Positions 12,602 through 23,565 of a stretch of DNA of 64,000 bases are shown one piece after another. Position numbers and translations under genes: made by a program. The stretch is from Tenrec ecaudatus (Eukaryota > Chordata > Mammalia > Afrosoricida > Tenrecidae). The stretch is from positions 76,380,494-76,444,493 of the forward strand of contig NC_134535.1 in NCBI RefSeq assembly GCF_050624435.1, in the 5' to 3' direction. Each line of letters opens with the position of its first letter. Within the stretch, counting starts at the first letter, position 1. The notes under the pieces are model-generated. The model made no database searches, was not told the origin of the DNA, and saw nothing but the letters and a program-made list of their open reading frames with translations.

Positions 12602-12720
12602 AACCTGTACAAGAACAGACAGCATCATATTTTCCCCATATAGTAGATGGTGGATTCAAACGGCTGACCTTGTAGTTAGCAGCCAAATGCCTAACCCACT
12701 ATGCCACCAGTGCTTCTAGT
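12602..12720 (-). repeat. AfroSINE, 5' half
   Basis: Reverse strand: acagacagcatcat, gattcaaacggctgacc, cctaacccactatgccacca. Confidence 0.7.
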
Positions 12721-12990
12721 ATTCTTAATAGCTATATGCATATTATCCTTTTACTGACAGCACAGGATTTCAGGACAGATCTCTAATGTTCTTTTAATAA
12801 TGAATACGATGGTATTCCCCTTCAATTTGTCATTCCCAGTATAAGAAACTGTATGACTCTCTGCTTCAAAAAAAAGCCAATATCCATTCATTTCAGCTCA
12901 TGTTGTCAGACAACATTCTACTACTATTCATATGGATTTTCAATGGATAATTTTTCAGAAATCAACCATCTGTCCTCCTTCCAGACTGCT
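12721..12990 (-). mobile_element. RTE LINE fragment, antisense, endonuclease end
   Basis: Contains tatccttttactgacagcac, gatgaatacgatgg-like text and catttcagctcatg, collinear with the RTE endonuclease region and with the fragment at 1-328. With 11,560-12,090 it may be remains of one element split by other insertions. Confidence 0.65.
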
Positions 12991-13689
12991 TGGATGGAAC
13001 AACCTCCTATTGGAAAAATCACTTAATAATACATATATAGAACCCCAGTGTTAGTTTCAAAATTGGACACTTTTGACCAGTCCCTATGCAGCCATTGGCA
13101 ACCCAGACCAGATACTATAGAGTACTGGGACTTTAAACTCTGACCTTTCCAGGCTCACAATATCCGTAATAGAGCCCATCAGAAGTATTTGGTGTAGAAA
13201 CCCCACTAAGTGGACTTACTTGGAGCAGTACCTCACTCACCTGTACCAGACTTAAGAAACTGACATATCCCTACTCCTTGGATTAAGGCTGAATTTCCCT
13301 AGTGTGAGAAGAAGCAGATGACTGTGGTCTAAAGGTTATAGAAGTTGTTGAACTTTGGTTTGGATTTCTTGCTTTGGTAAATGGTGACCTGGGGTTACCA
13401 TATATTTACTATCTGAATGCTCTCCTTGTTGCCGTATGTAATGTATTGTTCTGGTAGGCATCGTTCTGCCTCTGTGAATGTTTGTTACTGAAAGTTGTTC
13501 CCCATCACCACCCCCATTGTTGGTTTAAGTAGTGCCCAGTCACTTAAGACGCTAATCTATACAACTCGACAATTTATGTATTGCAGACTTTTTCCAATTA
13601 TGTTCTAAATTCTATACTACAGGCTAAATTAATAACTCTATCAATAGAATTACCTTATGCCTCAGGGGAATTGTTTATAATTTTCCCTA
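12991..13689. other. No gene recognised
   Basis: Noncoding DNA; no identifiable gene. Faint similarity of 13,050-13,200 to SINE-like text is too weak to call. Confidence 0.45.
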
Positions 13690-14133
13690 TTGTGGCAGTT
13701 AGATTTTATGTCAGCTTGAGGAAGGGAGTCCAATCTATCAATCAAGCCATAGCCTGATAATGCCTCCTTGAGGGCGTGCCCTTTTCTATGAGAAAAACAT
13801 TGAGAAATGACCCTGGATTGCCTGCTTGCTGGACTGTGTATCTGCCCCCCTGGGCAGTCCCAAGTGAACTACCAACTGGGAGAGGTGTTGGTTCCCTTCA
13901 TGTTCCACCAACCTTGGATCCAAACAACTCTGAATCCACTGGTCTATGCTATCCCTGCTTCCCACTTCACCTTTCTGCATCATTGGCCTTTGGTAACATG
14001 AGTCTGAAGACTCCAGCTAGCATCATATCCATGGACATGAATTGGGATACCTTTTTTATATGAAACTACATCTTGATATCAAGTTCTTTCTTATACACAT
14101 ATGAGTGTCACTGGCTTTGGTTTTATTTGGACC
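13690..14133 (+). mobile_element. hAT-like non-autonomous element, second subfamily
   Basis: Begins ttgtggcagttagattttat and ends near atgagtgtcactggctttgg, the terminal block of the hAT-like family. About 0.44 kb with no conserved coding capacity. Confidence 0.5.
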
Positions 14134-14134
14134 A

Positions 14135-14512
14135 ATTTTAAAGTTATTTCAGTTTTTAATACTTACTGAGTTTTCTTTGATTGAAGTTTTTCTGTTTGTC
14201 TGGTCATTGCTGGTTATTTTTGTTTGTTTGTTTGCTTGCTTGCTTCTGGTTTATGTTTTGTATGATAGTCTGTATATGAAATCCAGAATGGGTAAATCTA
14301 TAGAGATAGTATCTGGCTTAATAATTTCCTAGGGATATGGCAAGGGAGGGTGAGGGAAAGTGTGAAACTAAAAACAATGAGTACACTAAGAAAATGCTTT
14401 GATATTGATTATGGTGATGATTGCATAACACTTCTTAATGTGATTGAATGATTAAATTATATGACATGTGAAGTACATGCCAATAAAACAAATTTTAAAA
14501 AGAAACATCAAG
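14135..14512 (+). mobile_element. Old L1 3' UTR fragment
   Basis: T/G-rich segment followed by the older L1 3' end: gattatggtgatgattgc, gattgaatgattaaattata and catgccaataaaac with an A-rich tail. The same terminal sequence recurs at 45,240-45,330 and 47,180-47,262. Confidence 0.65.
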
Positions 14513-14704
14513 AAGGAGTATAGATTAGTAGAGTTCTTGCCTCTTAAATGGATAATGAAGTCAAACTAACGATTATTCAACCTACCTAAATTGCATTTTC
14601 TTCTTATGGAAATGGGAACATTTATAGAATCTGTATGTGTTGACAATTAAATTTTTTAAAAGTTGTAAAATTCAACCTCTGGCTCAAAAAAGAAAGAAAG
14701 AAAA

Positions 14705-14905
14705 TTTCACTGACACTGAGTTGATTCTAATTCATAGTAATCCTATAGGATAGAATAGAATTGCCCCTGAGGGCTTTCTGAGGCTGTAAATCTTTACAGG
14801 AGTAGAAAGCTTCATCTTTCTCCTCTTGAGCAGCTGGTGCTTTTGAACTGCTGACCTTGAGGTTAGCAGTTTAGCTTTTACTCTAATATGACACTAGGAC
14901 TCAGT
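14705..14905 (-). repeat. AfroSINE, nearly full length
   Basis: Reverse strand order: tcactgacactgagttgatt, aatcctataggatagaatag, gaggctgtaaatctttacag, ttttgaactgctgaccttga, then the decayed head. Confidence 0.8.
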
Positions 14906-16671
14906 CAGCCCCTGAATAGTTCATATGAGATACTTAACTTCTATTGCTATTGTTATTTTTATTGATAATGTATTTAGGGTAGTTATGGGTGTTGTTGTTT
15001 TCTTTCTGACACTACTTAGAACCCAAGACTGTAAATATATTCTGAATAAATCCAAGTTGACAGCTGAATTGACTTATTCTTGCATTCCCTGAGAATATTT
15101 CTCTTTCTTGTGTTTATTATAAAACCAAGTTCTCAATAAAGAAACCAAAATTAAGGTAAGTAAATTACCATTAACACGCACAAGACAGAGAAAATGATTA
15201 AGCGACTGAAGACTTAATAAAATGTAGGCAAAGTCTGGTTTTAGTTTTATTCAGAAGCAGCAGTTTCTATCTAAAAAGGGTAAGATTTTCTGAAAATTTT
15301 GCACAATTCAATGTTCTATACCTAATTTAGTTAAAACAAGCATTCAGCAGGTAAAATGCAATGTGAAGAACATGAGATTGGAGCATGGTTGGATCGTTTT
15401 AAAAACCCTGCAAATGAGGCTAAACGAACTCTGCGAAATGCTTCACTTTTGCCCCACGTGTGGTTCCTGAATAAGGCCGTCACTGTTAGTCTCTGAGAAG
15501 GCCGTACCATCAGAGAACCGAGCGGACCGAAAATGAGGGTTAATAAGATCCTAAGTGTTTATTTTTTGTGTGGAGATGTAAATGATAGACTTAATCACAA
15601 TTTGTAAAATATTTTGATTTCTGAAGGCTTTGCAAGTAGTGTCCACCTTCTCACACTCCTGAAATAAAATTTCAGCGAATCATATTTATGTGTAATTGAG
15701 TTACAGATGTAACCTATAAAATAGTTTCAGAATAAGTGCTGTTCTGTGACCCTTCAAAGGTACACAAATAGAACTGCATAATCTGCTACTACGCGAGGGC
15801 AATCAGCCATTCCCAGGGTTCTCAACTTCGCAAACTTCTCATGCAACCCAATCCTAGTCTCTCTGGGCCCTCTCCCTCACCCATATGTTCACTGCCTGTT
15901 CTCAAAGTTGTCAACAACTGAGGTTCATTAGCACTTTTTGAACTTGGGCCCACAGGGCATCTTTAGATTCCCTCAGGAATTGATCCCATGTGCCTGCTCT
16001 AAGAAGAATGATAAAGCCATTGTCATTCTGGCCACACAGAAACTTCAAGGAAACCCATACCTTACATTTTAAGGACTTCGGCATAATCTCTCAGAACAGA
16101 AACATTAAGGAATTATTGATTTATTAGTATCTTCATTTCCATCTTTGCATTGGGGGGTGGGTGGTTCTTTTTCTTTTTAATCCCATATTGAAGAACTGTC
16201 TGTCTCAGGAATTGTGATTTGACTCACCTTTGAGTTCATAGAATGAAAAAAAATACACTTATTTTCTTACATTCCTTTGAAGAATAAAGTAGGCTGTGCA
16301 TGGAAAGCCAGTAGGAAATGCTAAATTTCATGCTGCCCTGAGACTCACGTGGGAACATCTTGCCTTGGATTTACCCTTTAGGAGCAATAAGGTAACCACT
16401 CACTGCATTCATTTTTATTGTCAAGGGTATGAGCACTGTACGTTTGTAAAATCACTGAAGTTATCATCCTATTAACATGGATCAGGATATCAATCAATTA
16501 TGAAAAACTAGAAGAAATGCAATCCACTTGCAAAAGCTCAAGGTGGGTAGAAACAGGAAATGGAGGAGACACAGGTCAATGTTTAACATCACCTATTACC
16601 TCCAAAATTGTGTATGCAATAATGGAGAGATTAAAACAATGTTGGGACATGGTTTTTCTAAGCCCTGCATA
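14906..16671. other. Upstream region of OR gene, no repeat recognised
   Basis: About 1.8 kb of apparently unique DNA lying 1.4-3.1 kb upstream of the plus-strand OR gene. A promoter or noncoding first exon could lie here, but no convincing counterpart of the 164-bp block found upstream of the other OR pair is visible. Confidence 0.4.
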
Positions 16672-16749
16672 GGGGGGCTTCAAAACGTTCCTGGAGAAAT
16701 CCCATTTTCTTTTAATCCCATCTTTCCACAAACTTTTTAAAGCTCCCTC
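16672..16749. mobile_element. Short mariner-like MITE
   Basis: About 78 bases with long imperfect terminal inverted repeats: ggggggcttcaaaacgttc at the left against aaactttttaaagctccctc at the right. TA lies just outside the left end. Too short to code. Confidence 0.45.
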
Positions 16750-17595
16750 ATGTGAATTAGGGAAGTCTTTTGCATTCTTTCACTTCTTATATCTTAAAAA
16801 TTCTAAATATATACAAATTATGGATTAAATATATACTTTGCCAAATTTTCTTCCATATGGATTATGACTTTATCTACAAAGAAATCTTATTATAAAAATA
16901 TGTGTATCCTTACAGGCCATCAATATAGGAGAGACAAACTTGAGATGATAAATTGTCATCTTTAGTTGCATTCAAGACCCTTTAAAACACTAATATCTAC
17001 TCTGAGATGTTGCCTATGGATCTTCAAGATCTCTATCCACTGTGATAGATCCTAAATCAGTGCTTGGGAAACTCTAAGTTTGGCCAAGAAAATGCCAATA
17101 ATGTGTGATTTAGTGAGCCTAATATAATTAGACTGAGCTTAATCCATCTAAACCCTAACCCATCATAATACAAAATAAAATAATAAGGAACCAAAGATCT
17201 AAAAATCCTAATGGCCCAATTATGAACTTGTCCTAAAAAAGAAGCAGAGGTGTCGAAAAAGAATCTACTTATGGCTACCAGGTCTTCAGTATGCCCCGTG
17301 TAGGGACAATTCTTACTACTTCCTGAAGAAGAGAAGTAGGGGCCTTGAACAAAAGTATCTACATTAGATAGATGGTGAATTAGTAAATACGGGGGAAAGA
17401 TAGGGAGAAAAGAAAAGCACAGAGAAGGAAAGCATGCGGAGATTTTCTACCAACTGTGCAGTAGTAGAGATGAATAATGAAAGGTATTTGACTGTGGAGA
17501 TTTCATATGCATTGTGGAAGAAAATGGTAAGCTTAGAACCTTTTTCTAAAAATCTTTTTAGTAGTTACTCTGTAACGTATTTTTGACAAGCCTTA
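16750..17595. other. No gene recognised
   Basis: Noncoding DNA upstream of the first OR gene; nothing named. Confidence 0.45.
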
Positions 17596-17795
17596 GCAGC
17601 ATACTGGTTTGTAGCTTTGCTATAAACTCAAAAACTCTGTGGTTTGAACCCACCAGCTGATTTGCGGAGAATGGATGTGACAGCGTCCTTCCATAAAGAT
17701 TTAAAGTCTAGGAAACTCTAAGGGACAATTCTATGTTGTCCTATATGGTCATAACTAGAATCAAATGAATGGCAATGGGTTTTCTCTGTTTTGTC
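17596..17795 (+). repeat. AfroSINE, decayed
   Basis: Middle and tail are clear: gtttgaacccaccagctg, ccataaagatttaaagtcta, tgtcctatatggtcataact, atggcaatgggtttt. It lies about 235 bases upstream of the OR start codon, within the presumed intron. Confidence 0.7.
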
Positions 17796-17989
17796 AAAAA
17801 GCAAGAACTATGTCCAAATGAGGAATTAAGAGTTTGTTTGTTTGTTTACACAGAAGACCTTGGGCTTCTAAGGAGTCAAGTCTAACGGGACACTGATTGG
17901 ACCAACTGGACAAAGATTCACAAAAGTTGATTCTGTTGATGACTGTCAGCTTTCTCTCTCCCTCCTGGAGAGTCTCTTCGATTTTCCTC

Positions 17990-18011
17990 ACTGACCTCAC
18001 TTTCTCTCTAG
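17990..18011 (+). other. Putative 3' splice acceptor before OR gene
   Basis: A run of C and T (cctcactttctctctag) ends in AG 18 bases before the start codon. Odorant receptor genes usually have an intronless coding exon preceded by one or more noncoding exons, so this acceptor would start the coding exon at 18,012. No upstream exon could be identified by eye. Confidence 0.55.
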
Positions 18012-18029
18012 AGCTACTGAAGGTCAACA

Positions 18030-18959
18030 ATGAAAAATCGGACCACATTTGCTGAGTTTATCTTGTTGGGTCTCACAAATAAACCTGAATTTCAGGTAGT
18101 GATATTTATCTTTCTGTTCCTCACCTACATACTAAGTGTCCTAGGAAATCTGACCATTATTACCCTTACTTTACTAGACCCCCATCTCCAGACTCCCATG
18201 TATTTCTTCCTACGGAATTTCTCTTTCTTAGAAATGTCCTTCACCTCCATTTTTATCCCTAGATTTCTGACTAGCATGACAACAGGAAATAAGGTTATCA
18301 GCTTTGCTGGCTGCTTGACTCAATATTTCTTTGCTATATTACTGGGGGCAACAGAGTTCTACCTGCTGGCCTCTATGTCTTATGACCGGTACGTGGCCAT
18401 CTGTAAACCACTACATTACCTGACTCTCATGAGCAGCAGAGTGTGTATACAACTAGTGTTCTGCTCCTGGCTCGGAGGATTACTAGCTATCTTACCTCCA
18501 ATCATTCTCATGAGCCAGGTGGATTTCTGTGTCTCCAATGTTCTGAACCACTATTATTGTGACTACGGACCCCTCTTGGAACTTGCCTGCTCAGACACAA
18601 GTTTCTTAGAATTGATAGTCATCTGCTTGGCAACCGTGACTCTGGTGGTGACTCTGGTGCTAGTGACCCTTTCTTACACATACATTATCAGGACCATTCT
18701 GAGGATCCCTTCTGGCCAACAAAGGGCTAAAGCCTTTTCCACTTGCTCTTCCCACATGGTTGTTATCTCCCTCTCTTATGGCAGCTGCATGTTTATGTAC
18801 ATTAATCCCTCTGCGAAAGAAGTCGGTGCTTTCAACAAAGGAGTAGCTGTGCTCATTACTTCGGTTACCCCTTTGTTGAACCCCTTCATTTACACACTAA
18901 GAAATCAGCAAGTGAAGCAAGCCTTCAGGGATACTGTCAAAAAATTTGTGAGCTTTTAA
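18030..18959 (+). CDS. OR6C: Olfactory receptor, OR6C subfamily, intact
   Basis: This is a 309-residue class II odorant receptor, a seven-helix G-protein-coupled receptor of the olfactory neuron ciliary membrane that signals through Golf. Visible landmarks are an N-glycosylation sequon at Asn3 (NRT), LGN at 38-40 in TM1, PMYFFL at 56-61, Cys95 at the top of TM3, [10 protein letters not shown] at 116-125, the extracellular-loop-2 cysteines 167, 177 and 187, SY at 215-216, KAFSTCSSH at 234-242 and PLLNPFIY at 281-288. Length is normal and nothing is broken. The MKN start is the usual OR6C start. From memory it resembles human OR6C65-type receptors (SFAGC, CSWLGG, NKGVA segments); orthology is not established. 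A pyrimidine tract ending in AG at 18,010-18,011, 18 bases before the ATG, looks like the acceptor joining a noncoding 5' exon to this coding exon. It lies in opposite orientation to the other two OR genes in the window. Confidence 0.97.
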   Translation: MKNRTTFAEFILLGLTNKPEFQVVIFIFLFLTYILSVLGNLTIITLTLLDPHLQTPMYFFLRNFSFLEMSFTSIFIPRFLTSMTTGNKVISFAGCLTQYFFAILLGATEFYLLASMSYDRYVAICKPLHYLTLMSSRVCIQLVFCSWLGGLLAILPPIILMSQVDFCVSNVLNHYYCDYGPLLELACSDTSFLELIVICLATVTLVVTLVLVTLSYTYIIRTILRIPSGQQRAKAFSTCSSHMVVISLSYGSCMFMYINPSAKEVGAFNKGVAVLITSVTPLLNPFIYTLRNQQVKQAFRDTVKKFVSF

Positions 18960-19147
18960 TTTAAAAACAATACATTACGATGAAAAAAAAATCTTTGACA
19001 TAATAAATACATATTGAATTTCTACTATATTTCAAATCCGTAAGGATAAAACCATGAAATTCAGACATCCTAATTTCAAGGACCTGAAATTTAGTGTGAA
19101 AGAAAAGTACAGAAACTGAAAATATGCGTGATATGTTTCGAACAACA

Positions 19148-19336
19148 TAAACTCACTGGCAGCTAATCAATGGTGAAACTAGAGGGCGGGTTAGAACTGC
19201 CCCTATGAGCTCCTAAGACAATGACTGTATCTGAGAGTAGAAAGCCTTGCCTTTCTACACTGGAACTGCCAGTGGTTTTGAACTGGAGACCTTTCAGATC
19301 ACAGCCTGAAGTGTAACCACTGTGCCACCATGGCTT
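19148..19336 (-). repeat. AfroSINE, nearly full length
   Basis: Reverse strand: aactcactggcagctaatc, ctgagagtagaaagcc, ggttttgaactggagacc, gtaaccactgtgccaccatg. Confidence 0.8.
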
Positions 19337-19717
19337 ACACATTCACAAATAGTAAAATGGCCTGGTGTTATTAGAAAGTTCTTTATTTCGTAATACAGAG
19401 TTCATTGGATATTGGCGAAGGAAGAGATGGTTCTAAGGAAAAGGTGATCTTATCAGTATCACTGAGAGCAAGACAGACCCCCTGCTTTTCAACGTGGAGC
19501 CTGGAAATTGAGCGGCCATGAAAGTGTCGATGTATTGTATTCTTTTCTCCCTTTTCCCTTACCTTTCAACTCCTACCCTTCCATGCGTCCTGACGCCAGA
19601 GGGGAAAAATAAAAGCCAGACATTCAGCCTCATTTTCTCCAAAGCAGTAGGCATTACAAATGATGATTTTTGTCCTTGCCCATGTCTGTTTCCTAGAGGT
19701 TAAGGTTACTTAGAAGC
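19337..19717. other. No gene recognised
   Basis: Noncoding DNA downstream of the first OR gene; a short open frame at 19,518-19,703 has no family resemblance. Confidence 0.45.
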
Positions 19718-19985
19718 AGCAGCCCTGTGGCACAGTGGTTCAACGCCTGCTTGTAACAAAAAGGTCAGCAACGTGAACCCAACAGTCACGCAACAGGACA
19801 AAGGTGTGGCAGTTTGCTTCCTGGAAACCACGTAGGGCAAGGATTCTAATCTGGAGCAATAGAGCACTTTTTACTCCACAAAGACTTGTTCTCGAAAAGT
19901 GCTTATTGACTCGATGACAGTGAGCAAAACCGATACTGACCCAGAGGGTTGCTGTGAGTCAGAACTGACTTGACCTCACAAGGTT
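19718..19985 (+). repeat. AfroSINE, long variant
   Basis: Head cagccctgtggcacagtggt and tail agggttgctgtgagtcagaa are about 250 bases apart, longer than neighbouring copies, so it carries an internal insertion or is an extended subfamily. Confidence 0.7.
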
Positions 19986-20458
19986 AGTGATGACATAAGA
20001 TCTCGCCTTTTCCTGGGTAATTTGGGATTTTTTTCCCCTGTAATACCTTTGTTTTCATATTTTTGTTTTCCTCTATTAGTTATTAGGAAAGATAAATTCT
20101 GTTAACTAACTCCATTCTTTTAACTTTACCCAAAATCTTTGCTTGAGATTTTAGCATAAACAATGAACTGGGTTTCATGAAAAAGAAATTAATTTGAATA
20201 TTGATGCAGTTTGTTATGTAGTATATTACAAGTTATAAAACTTGCCAAACAACTGGGTATAGACTACCAAGAACAGTTTAATTGAATAGGTAGTGATAGG
20301 ACCTCAATTTCAATGGAACCAAGGATATTTTTGAAAATCTGATTACTTGTACATAGTTCTGTAATATAATCATGAATTTTAGGTACTGGTTAGAGTTTGG
20401 GGTGCAAGTGTAATGTGACCTGGTATGTTCATACACTTTGAATGTGGAAATTTGTTGA
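19986..20458. other. No gene recognised
   Basis: AT-rich noncoding DNA without identifiable features. Confidence 0.45.
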
Positions 20459-20474
20459 GCAGCATGGCACTTCT

Positions 20475-20651
20475 TTTTTTTATTTTTAATTGGGGCTCAT
20501 ACAACTCTTATCACAATCCATACATACATCAATTGAGTAAAGCATCCTTATACATTCGTTTCCCTCAACATTCTCAAAATTTGCCTCCACTTGGGTTCCT
20601 GGAATCAGCTCATTTTCATTCCCCCTCCCCATCGTCGCCCCCCCCCCCCCC
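20475..20651 (-). mobile_element. Young L1 3'-end insertion with target-site duplication
   Basis: About 177 bases: poly(T), taattggggctcatacaac, cacaatccatacatacatc, and a C-run at the 5' truncation point. A perfect 16-base duplication gcagcatggcacttct flanks it at 20,459-20,474 and 20,652-20,667. This proves target-primed insertion and suggests a recent event. Confidence 0.95.
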
Positions 20652-20667
20652 GCAGCATGGCACTTCT

Positions 20668-21399
20668 AAAGCAATTAAGGAGAAAGCTGGATGTCTATTC
20701 AAGAAAGTAAATGTTTAAAACCAATACAAATATTGAAGAAGGTATAATATTTAGAATAAGAGATCTTTAAGTAAAGTCACTGCCATTTTGTATATCTGAG
20801 TTTGTTTCATAACTAAACTGGAGGCTAGTGATGACTTCCAATTCACTCCAACTTCACCAAGCGACTTTTAAAATGATAAGGAAATGTACTTAAATAGTCA
20901 CACCTGAAGGACTCATTAAGTCCTACAAGTCCACGTTTCTGCCGAAACCTAAAGTGAAGTGGAAGACAATGCATCCAGTGAATTAAAACAGAGTGATTGG
21001 GTATAGTTACTTCATCTTTCTAAGACTCACATTTCTAATTTCTATAATATGTTTTATGTGTATTTACCATAAAGAATAATTTTAAATATTGAATAGGGCA
21101 ATTGATGCAAATTCTTACAAAAGACTCAGTACTTATTCAGTATTTAATGAATGTTATACATGATTATAGTATAACTATGGCAAACATATTTTTATCAAGG
21201 GAAACATGCTTAATTCCAGTTATTTATAAGGAGCAAATTGATTGGTTTAATATAATTGGGTTTACAAAATTTTGGCCATTCTACTTAAGCAAGGTCAGCT
21301 AACTCACACTGTGTTCAGTTACTTGCTTCAGTATCTAGTGCAATGGAAGTCTTAACCACAATTCCAATAAAGGCAGCAACATGTTAGAATTAGGCTATG
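20668..21399. other. No gene recognised
   Basis: Noncoding DNA; no features identified. Confidence 0.45.
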
Positions 21400-22180
21400 G
21401 TGTATCCCATTGTGCCCTAGAAATCTCTGGCTCATCTCTTCTTGGTGACCCTTATGTGAGAGATGTTCAATTGTCTACAGATGTGCTTTAGGTCTCCACT
21501 CTGCCATTCCCTCATTCACATTGATATGATTTTTTGTTCTTGGTCTTTGATACCTGATACCTGATCCCATCAACACCTCATGGTCACACAGGCTGAGGTG
21601 CTTCTTCCATGTGAGCTTTGTTGCTTCTCAGCTAGATGGCTGCTTCTTTATCTTCAAGCCTTTAAGACCCCAGATGCTACATCTTTTGATAGCCAGGGAC
21701 CATCAGCTCTCCTCACCACATTTGCTTCTGCACCCATTTTGTCTTCAATGATCCTGTGGGGAAGGAGAGCATTACAAAATGCTGGGTTATAAGAACAAAG
21801 GGTTCTTGTATTGAGGAAGTACTTGAAGAGGGACCCAATGTCCATCTGCTGCCTTAATACTTAAGAGATAAGTAAATGCACATAGATATGTTTCTCTATC
21901 ATTACATATAAATATATTTACATATGTATATGCCTGTATTTAGACCTCCATAAATGCCCTTTGCCTCCTAGTTCTTTTCTCTATTTCCTTTTACTTTTTC
22001 TATCATCCCACTGTCATGTTCAGCCTTCATTCAGGTTTCAGTAATTCCTCTCTGCTACATTGCGCTTGATCAAGCCCCACCAGGCATCGTACATCCCCCT
22101 CGCCATCCATTTTAGCTCACTTACTGTTCTCTTGTCTGTTTGTTGACACCCCCCCTTCCTTTCCACCACCTCTTAGATTT
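21400..22180 (-). mobile_element. L1 3' UTR fragment lacking the 3' end
   Basis: Antisense L1 3' UTR module (cttcttccatgtgagctttg, ctttaagaccccagatgc, tgccctttgcctcctagttc, cttgatcaagccccaccagg). It has no 3' terminal sequence, so it is a fragment of a larger, older insertion. Confidence 0.8.
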
Positions 22181-23085
22181 TTGCCTTTATCAATTTTGAG
22201 TTAGATTTTTAACATATGGTGTGAGCAAGGTCCAATTTCATTCTTAAACAAGTGGGAATCAAAATATTCCAGCTTGTTGAAGAGACTTTTATCCAGTTAA
22301 ATGTACTTAGCTACCTTGCTGAAAATCAGCTGACCATAGATGTACCCGTTTATTCCTCAACTCTTAATCCTGTTGCATCAATCCAAACGTTTATCATTAC
22401 ACCAAGTGGTAGATTGTTTTGATTGCTGTAACTGTACATGTTTTAAACTAATTAAGTTAAATCCTCTTCCAAAATACTTTTTTGTTTATTTGGGATCCCT
22501 TGTTGCTCTATAAAGGAGCCCTGGTGGCATAGTAGTTACTGTTTGAGCTGCTAACCTCAAGGTGAGCAATTTGAAATCACCAGTCACTCTAAATAAAATG
22601 ACGAAGCTTTCCACTCCCATAAAGAGTTGCAGTCTGGGAAACTCACAGGGAAGTTCTACTCTGTCCTATGAGTCAGCACTGACTTGATTTCAGTGAGTTT
22701 GCTGGGCAGAGCGACTGTTCCATATAAATGTGAGAATTCCATTTGAATGGGTATGGCATTAAAGCTATATATTGCTTTGGGTAGCACTGATATCCTAACT
22801 ATATTAATACAATTTGCCCATCAAAAGATGCTCAACATCATTAGTCATTAGGGAAACTCCAATAAAACCCTAATGAGATATCACTTCACACCCAATAAAA
22901 TAGATTTGATTAATAAAAAAGAAAACAACAGGTGGTTGGTGAAATGTGGAGAAATCAGAATTCTCAACCATTGTTGATTAAGATTGTAAAATGGTATAAC
23001 CACTGAAGGAAACAGTTTGGTGGTTGCTCAAAAGGATCTATCAATTGTGAGTTGTACGAGCTCCCAATAAAATGATTCAATTTTT
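22181..23085. mobile_element. Old L1 with 5' inversion, split by an AfroSINE
   Basis: 22,181-22,515 and 22,709-22,820 are antisense L1 (gattgttttgattgctgtaa, cattaaagctatatattgc); 22,821-23,085 is sense (gatgctcaacatcattagtc, taatgagatatcacttcaca) and ends in gagctcccaataaaatgat and a T/A-rich tail. The switch in direction is typical of twin priming. Confidence 0.75.
22516..22708 (+). repeat. AfroSINE, full length, nested in L1
   Basis: Clearest copy in the window: ggagccctggtggcatagta, gctgctaacctcaaggtg, ccataaagagttgcagtctg, tctactctgtcctatgagtc. It interrupts an antisense L1. Confidence 0.92.
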
Positions 23086-23100
23086 TTTTTCAATTACTCT

Positions 23101-23560
23101 GTGGTTAGGTGCCTTGAAGTCAGCTGTGACGCATAATGACCCTTTGTACAACCAAACAAAACATTGCCAGTCCTACACCATCCTCATTTTTCCTATGTTT
23201 GAATCCATTGCTGCAGCCACAATATCACTCCATCTCATTGGGAGTTTTCCCCTTTTTCCTTGACTTTCTACTTCTTCACCAAGCATAATGCCTGTCTCCA
23301 GGGACTATTCATTCCCTCATGACAACATATCAAAGGACGCGAGGTGGCAGACGTGAGTCCTGCCATTACTGCATTTAAGGAGCACTATGGTTGTACCACT
23401 CCCAAGACAGAGTTGCTCTTTCTTCTGACTGTCCATGGTAGATTGCATCATCTTGGACCACACTGTAACTCAAAGGCATCAACTGTCCTTTGGGCTTCAT
23501 TATTCATTGTCCATCTTTCACATACATATGAGGCCCTTGAAAATCCAGGGTTTGAGTCAT
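23101..23560 (-). mobile_element. RTE LINE, 5'-truncated, antisense
   Basis: 3' end at left (gtggttaggtgccttgaagt) followed by ccaaacaaaacattgccag, ctccatctcattgggag, gactgtccatggtagattg and cacatacatatgaggccc. Confidence 0.8.
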
Positions 23561-23565
23561 GAGCA

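Noticed and set aside
13050-13200. Possible SINE-like text
   Set aside because: Only isolated AfroSINE-like words; the order does not hold, so it was left unassigned.
15080-15110. EBF-like attccctgagaat upstream of the first OR gene
   Set aside because: It is a weak match without supporting CCAAT or TATA-like motifs or a duplicated counterpart; too common by chance.
22516-22600. tRNA-like head of AfroSINE as a tRNA gene
   Set aside because: The SINE context, degenerate boxes and lack of a cloverleaf make it a retroposon, not a functional tRNA.
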